Assembly (NCBI RefSeq): GCF_003852525.1
Contig: NZ_QAJL01000001.1
Coordinates: forward strand, 124,001 to 188,000
Direction: 5' to 3'
Length of the DNA: 64,000 bases
DNA from: Pedobacter sp. KBW06
Lineage (GTDB): Bacteria > Bacteroidota > Bacteroidia > Sphingobacteriales > Sphingobacteriaceae
Below the pieces are notes generated by a model. The model did no database searches. It had not been told where the DNA came from and saw nothing but the letters and a program-made list of their open reading frames with translations. Positions 25,770 to 34,745 of this stretch are shown piece after piece (position 1 is the stretch's first letter; each line of letters opens with the position of its first letter). The translations under genes were made by a program, and so were the position numbers.

Positions 25770-26495
25770 CTATCTGATATTTATCTCTTCGGGCAACGGG
25801 TACTTTTTCAAAGTTGCGCTAATTTCAGGTAAAATATCATTCAATTGCTTAAAATTTACAACATTAAATCCCGGCGAAGGGATAAAATACAATCCATCTT
25901 TTTGTTCAGATAGTTTCGTTCCATCGTTATTTACCTTTACAAGACCCTCATTTTTCACCTGATAAATACCAAATTCCAGGTCATCGTAATTAACAGAATC
26001 CTTTTTAATTAAGAACTCCCCCAGCGTAAATTTCCTTACAAGTCTTCCCTTGTCATAAATCGTAAAGATTCCATTTTTCTCATGTAGCACCTGATCTGCG
26101 GGAATCTTTCCTAAACTTGCTACAATAGAATCAACTTTAGGTAATGAGGAAATGATTTTATGTTGCTTAATATTAAACCAACCGGAACTGTAATCACCCT
26201 CCTTCACTAAACCCAAATACTTTTCAGACAATTCAATCTGTAAATTGTCGGAGTCAATTTTGTAGCCCAGGCTATCTTTTCTGCCGGTAAATACATACTC
26301 GCTCTTGAAATCGCCTAAAAATCCATAATCTCTAACTTCAAGCAAATAAACACCATGCTTTGCAAAGTATGCCAACGTATCAAGATTCTCACTTTTCAGC
26401 GCATACTTCTCCAATCTAAAGGTCTTTTCACTTTTACACGCCAACAGACTAGCTATAAAAAGCAAGCAAACATTTATTTTCCCAAACAATTTCAT
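25770..26495 (-). CDS. Lipoprotein, unknown function
   Basis: 241 aa from the ATG at 26495, where the signal peptide MKLFGKINVCLLFIASLLA precedes the lipobox Cys; a GTG at 26531 or ATG at 26513 would place 6-12 extra residues before it. The mature protein alternates short strands (YLLEVRDYGFLGDFKSEYVF, GIFTIYDKGRLVRKFTLGE). No recognised domain. Confidence 0.65.
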   Translation of the reverse strand: MKLFGKINVCLLFIASLLACKSEKTFRLEKYALKSENLDTLAYFAKHGVYLLEVRDYGFLGDFKSEYVFTGRKDSLGYKIDSDNLQIELSEKYLGLVKEGDYSSGWFNIKQHKIISSLPKVDSIVASLGKIPADQVLHEKNGIFTIYDKGRLVRKFTLGEFLIKKDSVNYDDLEFGIYQVKNEGLVKVNNDGTKLSEQKDGLYFIPSPGFNVVNFKQLNDILPEISATLKKYPLPEEINIR

Positions 26496-26648
26496 CGATA
26501 TAATAGTGTGCATCAATATGGCCTTATTCACTTATTGGCCCCTTTATCTAAAGTTGTCAAATTCTATAACAATACACTTGTTTTTTGATCAACCTATAGA
26601 TATCAGAAACTGCAGGCAAGATAGACTCTTCTTTCTACACGATCAAAA

Positions 26649-26954
26649 TCAACTTACAATTCCGTCCATAATAACCTCAGAATTATAAAATTCTTTATAA
26701 TACTTTTCAATCAATCTGGAAATCCTTAATCGCTCCTCCCTGCTTATTTTCTCACCAGTACTGTCCCATATCCGAATAGTTTTGGTATAAATCACCCCAT
26801 GGGCAGCATCAATTGAACAAATTAAGCCTTTGTTATTTTCTTTGAAAAACAAGTCCATACCTCTCCCCAGGACTCTAATACCGAACTCGTTTCCTTTAGA
26901 ATCTTTAGCTAAATGAACACCTTTAGAACCCATTAGCTCTTCAATTAAATCCAT
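26649..26954 (-). CDS. Hypothetical small protein
   Basis: 101 aa from the ATG at 26954; a TTG at 26963 is unlikely. The N-terminal helix MDLIEELMGSKGVHL is followed by strands (NEFGIRVLGRGMDLFFKE, CSIDAAHGVIYTKTIRIW) and a C-terminal helix EERLRISRLIEKYYKEFYN. No signal peptide and no family recognised. It starts 6 bp after the DUF6266 gene. Confidence 0.55.
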   Translation of the reverse strand: MDLIEELMGSKGVHLAKDSKGNEFGIRVLGRGMDLFFKENNKGLICSIDAAHGVIYTKTIRIWDSTGEKISREERLRISRLIEKYYKEFYNSEVIMDGIVS

Positions 26955-26959
26955 ATTAA

Positions 26960-27802
26960 TCAACTGGGTTTTCCGGGAAGATTATCCAGCTTGCTCTTTA
27001 GTGCCAGATACTCTGTTTCCAGATTCCGGAAAGCCCTGGTTACGACAACCACATTACCATGACGTTCAAAATGCGCTAAATAATCAGCTTCAACCTGATC
27101 AAACCGCGTTTTCAAGGTCAGATATTTTTTCTTTTGATATTTTTCCTCTTCGGTTTCTGCTTCACCGTTCAGATTCCCAAAGTACACACTATTGGAAATT
27201 GACTTGCCATCAGCAGATTTAAAACACATATAAACCTCCATAGGCTCGTCGTGAAGCGTTCCCGACAATGCGATGAAGTATTTGCCATCTTCTCTTTTTG
27301 CTGCATTCAGGTAGCTCATGGCATCTTCAAGACCTGGATAACAAAGCAAAACCATTGCGATATCGTCCAGATGGTTTTCACCCTCCAAAGGGCTTGGATC
27401 CCAGCTAAACTCCAATCCAGCCTCTGTTTTAACCAATTTCGTGTCTCTGGGTGCGGATAAGCTCCCCTGACTAACCATTGCCTTGCTGTAATCAATTTTA
27501 AGGTTTGGATACTCCCCTTTCAGCGCAAACTTCTTATTGTATGAAGTTGCCAGGTTGTGAGGGTTTTTAACGGTCCCCCTTGCCTCCAGTTCAAAGCCCA
27601 GATTAATAAACTTCAGTACATTCTTAGGTCTTAAAAAGCCCATCGTAACCGACATCGCCTGACAATTGACCAATTGTTTCTGACTTGATTTAATCCTTCT
27701 GCCTACCATACGTGTAACAGGTTGTCCCTTTAACATGTAATGGACAAGTTTTCCGATTTTTCCATTCGGATGGCCATATGGGCCGTGCTTAGATATTGCC
27801 AT
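26960..27802 (-). CDS. DUF6266 family protein
   Basis: 280 aa. The N-terminus MAISKHGPYGHPNGKIGKLV and the segment MLKGQPVTRMVGRRIKSSQKQ are characteristic of DUF6266 proteins, which are abundant in Pedobacter and relatives, often in several copies. The C-terminus is a coiled, charged helix (ETEEEKYQKKKYLTLKTRFD). Function unknown. The adjacent 101-aa gene is probably co-transcribed. Confidence 0.7.
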   Translation of the reverse strand: MAISKHGPYGHPNGKIGKLVHYMLKGQPVTRMVGRRIKSSQKQLVNCQAMSVTMGFLRPKNVLKFINLGFELEARGTVKNPHNLATSYNKKFALKGEYPNLKIDYSKAMVSQGSLSAPRDTKLVKTEAGLEFSWDPSPLEGENHLDDIAMVLLCYPGLEDAMSYLNAAKREDGKYFIALSGTLHDEPMEVYMCFKSADGKSISNSVYFGNLNGEAETEEEKYQKKKYLTLKTRFDQVEADYLAHFERHGNVVVVTRAFRNLETEYLALKSKLDNLPGKPS

Positions 27803-28515
27803 AACTAAAATATTAATTAATTTAATTTTAAGATACGAATTAATTCCAACAAGATCATATTTCTGTTATAAATCCGGCATCTTTCTGTTGAAGGTCCGCT
27901 TTAAATGCCTTAACGTTCATATGTGCCTAAGTAAAGAAGCAAGAGCGCTTGAATTTGCCCGTAGATAGGCTTCAGGCCTGATAAGGCCCTACAAACCCCT
28001 AACAGGTAGCCTAATAAAACTCAAGTGGAGGGTAACACAATTAGACATCATATTCCAAAGAGCCCTTTCACAGGATCGACAGAGAACAACACCACAAAAA
28101 CAACATTATTAATCAAAAGAAAATAAACATTTGGTTTTCATTTAGGACGGCTGGAATATCCAAGTCACTTAGATAATCATAAGTTATATCATTTTTAATG
28201 ATATACGTTCGGCTATGCTCCTTTACAAGAACTCCTACGCGAAACCATTATCTCAGCATCAAAAACGGTCTACGATAGATTTCCTTATTTTAACTTGAGA
28301 AAGCAAGCTATTGAATCGTTCATACACCTAAAATGTAAAAACTACATATTGAGGAGCCTAGCTAAATTTAAAAATAATTATTTATACGCAATAACCTAAT
28401 TCCATATTCAAAATCAAAATAAACTTTTCACAAACAGTTTATCTGAAATATCTATTCATAAAAAATTACATTATTTCGAATAGTTTTACATAATTTCAAA
28501 ACTTATTCAAATAAT
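27803..28515. other. 713-bp gene-free region at the left edge of the defence island
   Basis: No open frame of useful length on either strand. AT content rises towards the HNH gene. A small inverted repeat (ATATCATTTTTAATGATAT near 28186-28204) and a GGCC-flanked hairpin-like stretch near 27980 are weak. The region could be a decayed gene or an insertion junction, but no direct repeats were seen. Confidence 0.4.
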
Positions 28516-29397
28516 ATGGCTTACTGGTGGGTTAATCAAGGAAAATCTTTTAAAGTAGAGCACGAAGGTGGCTTTATTTGGGCACCATTTACAAACAAAT
28601 ACACCGACAAAACTCAATTTCATTGGACGAATGTCTCGGAAGTGCAAGAAGGTGATATTATATTTTCTTACATCGACAAATACATTAGAAAAGTTGGTGT
28701 CGCTCTCCACGGTTACTATCCATTTCAAAAACCGATAGGCTACAGAGACGAATGGTCTGATGAAGGGATGAGAGTCGATGTTGAATATTATCCTCTTGAA
28801 AATTGGTTATCGATTGAAGATATTTTCTCGTCAACAAGCCAGCTATGGACAGAGACTGGAGGCCCCATGCCGAAAAAAGGTGATAAGTCAAATCAAGGGT
28901 ATTTATTTTCTGTTCCGCAAGCAGCTGGAGACATCATACTTCAAAAGCTCAAAGTTCCAAACATTAAAAACATACCTATCCTTTCACCAAAAGCCCAAAA
29001 AACGACCAAGGAAGCATTGGTAAAGATTAGAGTTGGGCAAGCAAAATTTAGAGACGATTTAATAAAAAGATGGTTTGGCAAATGTGCTATTACCAATTTC
29101 TCTGGTGTAGATCTTCTTGTGGCTTCTCATATTAAACCCTGGGCAATTTGTGAAGACGATCGTGAAAGATTAGATCCAGATAATGGTTTACTGTTAAGCC
29201 CAAGCTACAACGCCTTATTTGATAGATTTCTGATCTCCTTCGATGAAACAGGAAAAATAGTCAAATCAGAGCGAATAGAATGGGATGATTTAAAGCTTTT
29301 AGATGTCCAAAAAGAATCAAAAATAGTCGGATTGACTCCTGGGAATAAGAAATATCTCAAATATCATTTGACCAAATTAGATGAACGAAAAAGATAA
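28516..29397 (+). CDS. EVE/PUA-like plus HNH endonuclease (candidate modification-dependent restriction enzyme)
   Basis: 293 aa. The N-terminal 130 residues (YWWVNQGKSFKVEHEGGFIW, FHWTNVSEVQEGDIIF) look like an EVE/PUA-like module, the fold that flips and reads modified bases. The C-terminal HNH_2 nuclease has CAITNFSGVDLLVASHIKPWA (His205), then RLDPDNGLLLSPSYNALFD. Related EVE-HNH proteins restrict DNA with modified cytosine and need no partner methylase (type IV restriction), and none is seen here. The 3' end overlaps the next HNH gene by 17 bp. Confidence 0.75.
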   Translation: MAYWWVNQGKSFKVEHEGGFIWAPFTNKYTDKTQFHWTNVSEVQEGDIIFSYIDKYIRKVGVALHGYYPFQKPIGYRDEWSDEGMRVDVEYYPLENWLSIEDIFSSTSQLWTETGGPMPKKGDKSNQGYLFSVPQAAGDIILQKLKVPNIKNIPILSPKAQKTTKEALVKIRVGQAKFRDDLIKRWFGKCAITNFSGVDLLVASHIKPWAICEDDRERLDPDNGLLLSPSYNALFDRFLISFDETGKIVKSERIEWDDLKLLDVQKESKIVGLTPGNKKYLKYHLTKLDERKR

Positions 29398-30430
29398 ATT
29401 ACCGATCAATTTAATCACGTCTTCACTCAATAGCATATCTACTTCTTATAAATTCTATTGGTTTCTAGCTTTACTTGAAGAAACAGGCGCGGGTCGTTTT
29501 GTCATTCAAAAGAAAGCTCTATTTGCTAGCATGATTGCAAATGCATGGTACCCTATCAATTATTTTCATTTAAATTTCGGCAAACAAGACCAGCTTCAAA
29601 AAGCAATTGCAGAGCTAATTGTTACTGAAGGTTTATCTATCGATGTCAATAAAAACACCATCATTGCATCATTACTCGCAAGCAAAAATCCAGTTACAAT
29701 TGAAAAATTGAAGCACTTTGATAATGAAGTTCCACACCGCTTTTTAAGCCCCTGGTTTCCTATGCTAAAAGGCCGTAAAGATCAAATATACCTTGAATCT
29801 CATGATGTAAGTACCAATAGTTTGTATGCTATTGATAAAAATGAAATTACCATCCATATTCAATGGAGATCTTATCTCGAGGAAAATTCTGGAATATTAA
29901 AAAGCTTTTGTTATTGGAATTTAGCATCATATGTTCAAAAGCGTAACCCTAATGTTCCAGAAATTCTAAATAAATTAATAAAATCCCCAAAGAGGAAAAG
30001 CTTAAACAAGCACCGCAAAGAGTTTTGGGACCTTGTGATTAAACATCATGGCCCGATTAAATGCATATATACACAAGATCTGCTGAATATAGATGAATAC
30101 GAAATAGATCATTTTATACCATACGGCTTCGTCTCACATGATCTAATTTGGAATTTAATACCAGCCAGCAAAAGTTTTAACAGTAGTAAAGGGGATAAAC
30201 TGCCAAAATTTGAGGACCATTTTGAGGCCTTTTATAATATGCAAATCCTGGCGCTTGAGACTATATTTAAACTTTACCCTCAGAATAAATTTTTACAAGA
30301 GTATCTAACTATTATTCCAGATTTAAGCCTAGTCAACAAACAAGACAAAACGGTTATAAAAGAGCTTTTCGGAAATAATATCAATCCCTTATTGACCATT
30401 GCCAGCAACAACGGATTCGAATATATGTAA
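29381..30430 (+). CDS. HNH endonuclease-domain protein, coupled to the EVE-HNH gene
   Basis: 349 aa. The N-terminal 220 residues are helical and of unknown family (LITSSLNSISTSYKFYWFLA). The C-terminal region about 228-275 is an HNH nuclease: CIYTQDLLNIDEYEIDHFIP, then NLIPASKSFNSSKGDKLP. The overlap with the upstream EVE-HNH gene argues for joint expression, so the pair may form one restriction system. It converges with the 251-aa gene, with 13 bp between the stops. Confidence 0.75.
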   Translation: MNEKDKLPINLITSSLNSISTSYKFYWFLALLEETGAGRFVIQKKALFASMIANAWYPINYFHLNFGKQDQLQKAIAELIVTEGLSIDVNKNTIIASLLASKNPVTIEKLKHFDNEVPHRFLSPWFPMLKGRKDQIYLESHDVSTNSLYAIDKNEITIHIQWRSYLEENSGILKSFCYWNLASYVQKRNPNVPEILNKLIKSPKRKSLNKHRKEFWDLVIKHHGPIKCIYTQDLLNIDEYEIDHFIPYGFVSHDLIWNLIPASKSFNSSKGDKLPKFEDHFEAFYNMQILALETIFKLYPQNKFLQEYLTIIPDLSLVNKQDKTVIKELFGNNINPLLTIASNNGFEYM

Positions 30431-30443
30431 TATTTTCAGTCGT

Positions 30444-31199
30444 TTACAAAACGATCGCTTGGTTCAAATATGACCTAAATCTTTCACTGTTATAATCATA
30501 TATGATATAGGTAACTATTGCTCTCCCAACATAATTCAAAGAAGACTTTCCATACAACTCTCCTTCCCCCAAATCGTGTTTCATTTTAAATTCAAGAGTC
30601 AAGAGTTTAAGATCTTTACTAATTATCCCTAAGTTCATTAAATTGTAATTTAAATCACTCAGCTGGATTGAACTGTCAACTAAAGAATTGTAAATGGTTT
30701 GGTCAATACTTTGCTTCCCTATTATGTAGTAAAAACGTTGATAAGCCAAAATAAGGTCTGCAATATACGCACGCTCAACTATAGCACAACATCTAAAAAA
30801 GGTATGCCGACTTAACTTTCCAACAATATAAATTCTAAACAAGTTACCCAACATTTCTGCTTTTACAGTCTCATCTAGTTTTTCAAGTAGGAGCATTAAC
30901 TGTTCGAAGATTCTACCGCTCTGATCCTCATTATTTAACTTTTCCAAAAAAGCTTGTCTTTCTTCTAGATCGATGTGCTCAAGTTGTTGTAAAAATCTGA
31001 GGACATTAAGCTTAATTTTACGCTCGCGAAGTGTGTTGCCAAACTTGTAAAATGCTCCAATGGTGTTTAAAAGCGGTATATTCTTTAAGATATCATCCTC
31101 CATAAACTCATCTAAGCCCATCTCGGCATATTCCTTTACCAAGTCTATAATTTCCTGAGAGCCAATGGCCATTTTCATAGCATTAATAACACTGTTCAT
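30444..31199 (-). CDS. Hypothetical helical protein in the defence island
   Basis: 251 aa, mostly helical, no signal peptide. Segments include a hydrophobic/amphipathic N-terminus (MEDDILKNIPLLNTIGAFYK), a charged LERLxxL-like middle (DLEERQAFLEKLNNEDQSG) and a C-terminal GKSSLNYVGRAIVTYIIYDY. No family recognised. It lies 97 bp downstream of the helicase gene on the same strand and may be the fourth gene of that operon. Confidence 0.55.
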   Translation of the reverse strand: MNSVINAMKMAIGSQEIIDLVKEYAEMGLDEFMEDDILKNIPLLNTIGAFYKFGNTLRERKIKLNVLRFLQQLEHIDLEERQAFLEKLNNEDQSGRIFEQLMLLLEKLDETVKAEMLGNLFRIYIVGKLSRHTFFRCCAIVERAYIADLILAYQRFYYIIGKQSIDQTIYNSLVDSSIQLSDLNYNLMNLGIISKDLKLLTLEFKMKHDLGEGELYGKSSLNYVGRAIVTYIIYDYNSERFRSYLNQAIVL

Positions 31200-31296
31200 A
31201 TCCCAATAGTAACGATTAACACCTCTCTATTATCCATAATTATAATTTCAGCTACCAAAGTTTACAACCTAAATATTGATTCATCTGTTCACATTA

Positions 31297-33435
31297 TCAT
31301 TCAACGTCTTTAAGGTTGCTAATCAATTGATAAGTTCCAAGGACAGCAGCTCCGTCAAAATCAAAGAATTTTTGTTTAACCAATAGCATTTGATATTTCA
31401 TAGGCAGATAACCACCCCATTTAGAAAACGACATTACTTGAGGTTCTGCATAAAGGTAATTTTCAAGATGAAAATCTAGGTCTTCCATCACTGGCGATAT
31501 CAAGTTGATTGAACTCTTGAGGTCAGCATCTCCAATCGGAATAGTAAAAGAACTCGAATCGTCATTATATCTAGCAATTATTCCACTCATAGCCCATAAA
31601 AAACCAATCGTTCTATTGATCATAGTTCCATTAAAACTATAAAAAACACTTTCTTTAAGGCCTACTTCCAAAGGTCTATCTACCTTCTGGCACTGTATAT
31701 TGAAAACTGAGAATTCTTTCCTTAATTTTTTAATTTCCAAAGCACTTTCTTCATTCAGCACTTCATAGTCGGCCTCACTATAAAGAATCTCCAACATTTT
31801 TTCTCGGATTTTTGGATGAACATCTCCTCCTGAGCCAAAAAACAAGGGTTTCTTCCCGTCAGCGGTTGGAACAACTTCTATCTTCTTGGCATCATGATCT
31901 ACAAATTTAATCTTCCAAATCTTTGCCGCCAGTAGAATATTTTCATCCTCCTCTACTTGAGGTGAGTATGGAATCTGTCCAATTCCATTCCCAGAATTCA
32001 GTACTTTATAATATTCCTCAGATTTAAAAACGGTATAAAAATCACGGCTATTTACAAGCTTCTCCCCTTCTATACCAATAATCACTTCATACCTTAACTG
32101 TTCCAACAAATCCTGCTGAATCAAATGCTCAATGATCTCTTCAATAACCGCAACAGGAATCATCCGAAAGCTGTAATTATTACTCAGTTTTTTGACCAAT
32201 TCCAGCTTAAGAATTCCGGAATGTTCCTTAGTAATGGAAAGTGCCTGATGTAAGAGAATATCATAAGGAAAGTCATTAACTTGAGGTGGCTCAATAAAAC
32301 CTTCCAAATAAAGTAACCAACTTGCCAAAGATTGAAGCAGGCTCCACGGCTCCGTTGCATACAACAATAAACTACTTTTTGCCCCCTCTCGCCTTCCACT
32401 TCTGCCTACCCGTTGTATTAAAGAAGCAATGCTATGGGCAGCATCCACCTGTACAACCTGATCTACTGAACCAATGTCAATTCCCAATTCTAAAGTCGAA
32501 GTGCAACTAATGGTGAAATTTCTACGCATTTTGCTTTTAGCGAACTCCTCAACATATTCTCTCACCTGCTTATCTACAGAAGAATGGTGTGAAAAATAGT
32601 TGGCATGTCCTCCTACTCTTTCTGAGATTTTAAGCAATTTGACCGCAACTTCCTCGGCCTTCCCTCTACTGTTAGGAAAGATTAGAACTTTACTGTCCCT
32701 TGTTTCTTTATACATATCTTTGAAAAGATCCAAGGGCAATTCATTACCTATTTGTCTAAAAAAACGAAATTCAGCATTCAGTTCTTTAGATGCCTTATCT
32801 CTTATGACTATAGTCCGATCTACCTCACCAGTAAACTTTTTCGCTTCCTCAAAATCTCCTAGCGTTGCAGAAAGCCCAACAATGCTAAAGGAAGTTTCGT
32901 TTACCTCTTGCAACCTTGATAATAATGATTTTAACTGAACGCCACGATCAGAACCTATGAAAGAATGGATTTCATCTATCACTACGTACTTCAACTGCGA
33001 AAACAAATGTTTTACATTGTAGGGTCGATTAACAAACATCGCTTCCAATGATTCAGGAGTCATAAGCACAACTCCTTGGGGATCTTTTATCAGCTTTTCC
33101 TTTAATGTTTTGTTCGCTTCACCATGCCATTTGGTGACTAAAACTTCCATATCTTTACAAAGATCTTCCACCCTCATAAACTGGTCATTAATTAACGCGA
33201 TCAAAGGTGAAATGTATAAAACCATCACTCCGGGATCGCTGAACTTTAGCTTCGAAAGTATAGGAAGAAATGCAGCTTCGGTCTTACCAGAAGCTGTTCT
33301 CGAAGCTAAAATATAATGCCTATCATCCTGTGTGATTCTCTGTATTGCAGCCGCTTGTATTGGTCTTAGATCCTCCCAACGTTTGTCCCTCACGTATTTC
33401 CTTATGGGAGCAGACAATAAGTCGAAGGCACTCAC
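31297..33435 (-). CDS. DEAD/DEAH-box helicase of a BREX-like module
   Basis: 712 aa, SF2 helicase with motif I SRTASGKTEA (residues 45-54), DEIH (154-157), motif III SATLG and motif VI QRVGRSGRR. C-terminal part beyond about residue 420 is a family-specific extension (FFGSGGDVHPKIREKMLEIL). Such helicases with a ribosome-quality-control-like Lhr/BrxH architecture pair with BrxD-type ATPases in BREX and related defence modules. Its ATG overlaps the stop of the ATPase gene by 4 bp. Confidence 0.85.
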   Translation of the reverse strand: MSAFDLLSAPIRKYVRDKRWEDLRPIQAAAIQRITQDDRHYILASRTASGKTEAAFLPILSKLKFSDPGVMVLYISPLIALINDQFMRVEDLCKDMEVLVTKWHGEANKTLKEKLIKDPQGVVLMTPESLEAMFVNRPYNVKHLFSQLKYVVIDEIHSFIGSDRGVQLKSLLSRLQEVNETSFSIVGLSATLGDFEEAKKFTGEVDRTIVIRDKASKELNAEFRFFRQIGNELPLDLFKDMYKETRDSKVLIFPNSRGKAEEVAVKLLKISERVGGHANYFSHHSSVDKQVREYVEEFAKSKMRRNFTISCTSTLELGIDIGSVDQVVQVDAAHSIASLIQRVGRSGRREGAKSSLLLYATEPWSLLQSLASWLLYLEGFIEPPQVNDFPYDILLHQALSITKEHSGILKLELVKKLSNNYSFRMIPVAVIEEIIEHLIQQDLLEQLRYEVIIGIEGEKLVNSRDFYTVFKSEEYYKVLNSGNGIGQIPYSPQVEEDENILLAAKIWKIKFVDHDAKKIEVVPTADGKKPLFFGSGGDVHPKIREKMLEILYSEADYEVLNEESALEIKKLRKEFSVFNIQCQKVDRPLEVGLKESVFYSFNGTMINRTIGFLWAMSGIIARYNDDSSSFTIPIGDADLKSSINLISPVMEDLDFHLENYLYAEPQVMSFSKWGGYLPMKYQMLLVKQKFFDFDGAAVLGTYQLISNLKDVE

Positions 33436-34745
33436 AGCTCTTCAATTCCATCAATCAATACATCATCAGGACGCTCATCAGAAATTTGTATTTCTGCAAA
33501 TAGCCTATTCTTATCTAAACCAGGATTCTGTCTTAGAATATTTAGGATATTCAAGAAATCCCTAATGACCTCCCTCGGTGTTAAAAATTCAGCTGCCCCT
33601 GGCTTATTGAATATTTCTTCCATGAACTGGAGCATATCCTGATCATTAATATCTATTTCAGTTTTGTAGTTAAAATCAAAAATAGCTTTCAGTTTTTTAA
33701 GCAACACAAAAATTTCATTGTTGTCTAATGGTAACAACCGAATCACAGGTTGTGCAAAATCGCGGATATCCGCTGTTTCAAACTTATTGGTTTCTAACCT
33801 TGTTTTTAATGCATTATAACTAAACAACCCCCTACGTTCGTTTTCTAAAAACTCTTTAGTGCCGGCAAAATTGAAAAATAGGTTTTCTATTTTCCCTTGA
33901 AAACAATCGTTATAAATGCTCAATATCTTCTCATAATTTTTCCCCCGCATAGCAGAGGTAGAAATTTTATATAAGTTAATCGCTTCATCAAGATTGATCA
34001 TAAATCCACTATATCCCATACTCACAAATAGCTTACAGAAGTTTTTAAGCATATCGTAGTAATTGAGATCATTGATTACTTCACGCACGCCAAGATCTTG
34101 TCGGGCCTCCGTCTTAGTAGAATATTCTCCCTTAAGCCATTTCAAAGCATTTCTACGAAGTAATTCATCGTCGTTGATGTATCCTTCATAATATTTCATA
34201 ACAACGGTACCAAAATCAAAACCACCAGCATCCGTCAACTCATTTATAGTCTTCATGATGGCTGTTTGAATAAGGGGGAGATAAGTCTTATCTCTTACTA
34301 CCATTGGTGAAATGTTATTCTCAGCAGCTGTTTTTGTGATGACTTGTTCTATCCATTTTTCCATCAATGTAGGCAATGCGCCACCTTCGGGTTTGGTTTG
34401 AATAGCAATATTATCCATAATTGCGGTATATAGCGCGACACCTTTACCATCATTTGAATACAATCTATTGTCAGGTGTAAAGTCTGCATTGGCAACCACA
34501 AATTTCTGTTTCAAGGCAACCGTGTTCAATAGGTGTAGGATAAAAGATTTTCCAGAGCCAAAATCACCAATCCAGAATTTCACCATGCTATGGCCATTCT
34601 TAACATCTTCCAATGCAGATACTACTGCATTAATTTCTTCTGATCTACCTACCGTGATATGCTGTACGCCAATTTTTGGCACCACCCCACCAATTAATGA
34701 ATTAATAATGGACGTAGCTTCTTTAGGTTTAATATTTTCTATCAT
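33432..34745 (-). CDS. BrxD-like (DUF2791) P-loop ATPase
   Basis: 437 aa. The N-terminus INSLIGGVVPKIGVQHITVG, then the Walker A GDFGSGKS (60-67) and FVVANADFTPDNRLY match the BREX ATP-binding (DUF2791/BrxD) family. A Walker B-like FMINLDEAINLYK lies near residue 255. In BREX type 2 and related systems BrxD works with a BrxH helicase. Both neighbours overlap this gene by 4 bp, so the three-gene module is translationally coupled. Confidence 0.82.
   Translation of the reverse strand: MIENIKPKEATSIINSLIGGVVPKIGVQHITVGRSEEINAVVSALEDVKNGHSMVKFWIGDFGSGKSFILHLLNTVALKQKFVVANADFTPDNRLYSNDGKGVALYTAIMDNIAIQTKPEGGALPTLMEKWIEQVITKTAAENNISPMVVRDKTYLPLIQTAIMKTINELTDAGGFDFGTVVMKYYEGYINDDELLRRNALKWLKGEYSTKTEARQDLGVREVINDLNYYDMLKNFCKLFVSMGYSGFMINLDEAINLYKISTSAMRGKNYEKILSIYNDCFQGKIENLFFNFAGTKEFLENERRGLFSYNALKTRLETNKFETADIRDFAQPVIRLLPLDNNEIFVLLKKLKAIFDFNYKTEIDINDQDMLQFMEEIFNKPGAAEFLTPREVIRDFLNILNILRQNPGLDKNRLFAEIQISDERPDDVLIDGIEEL

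Noticed and set aside
27960..28000. GGCC-flanked hairpin as attachment site or terminator
   Set aside because: Short arms and no matching direct repeat at the other end of the island.
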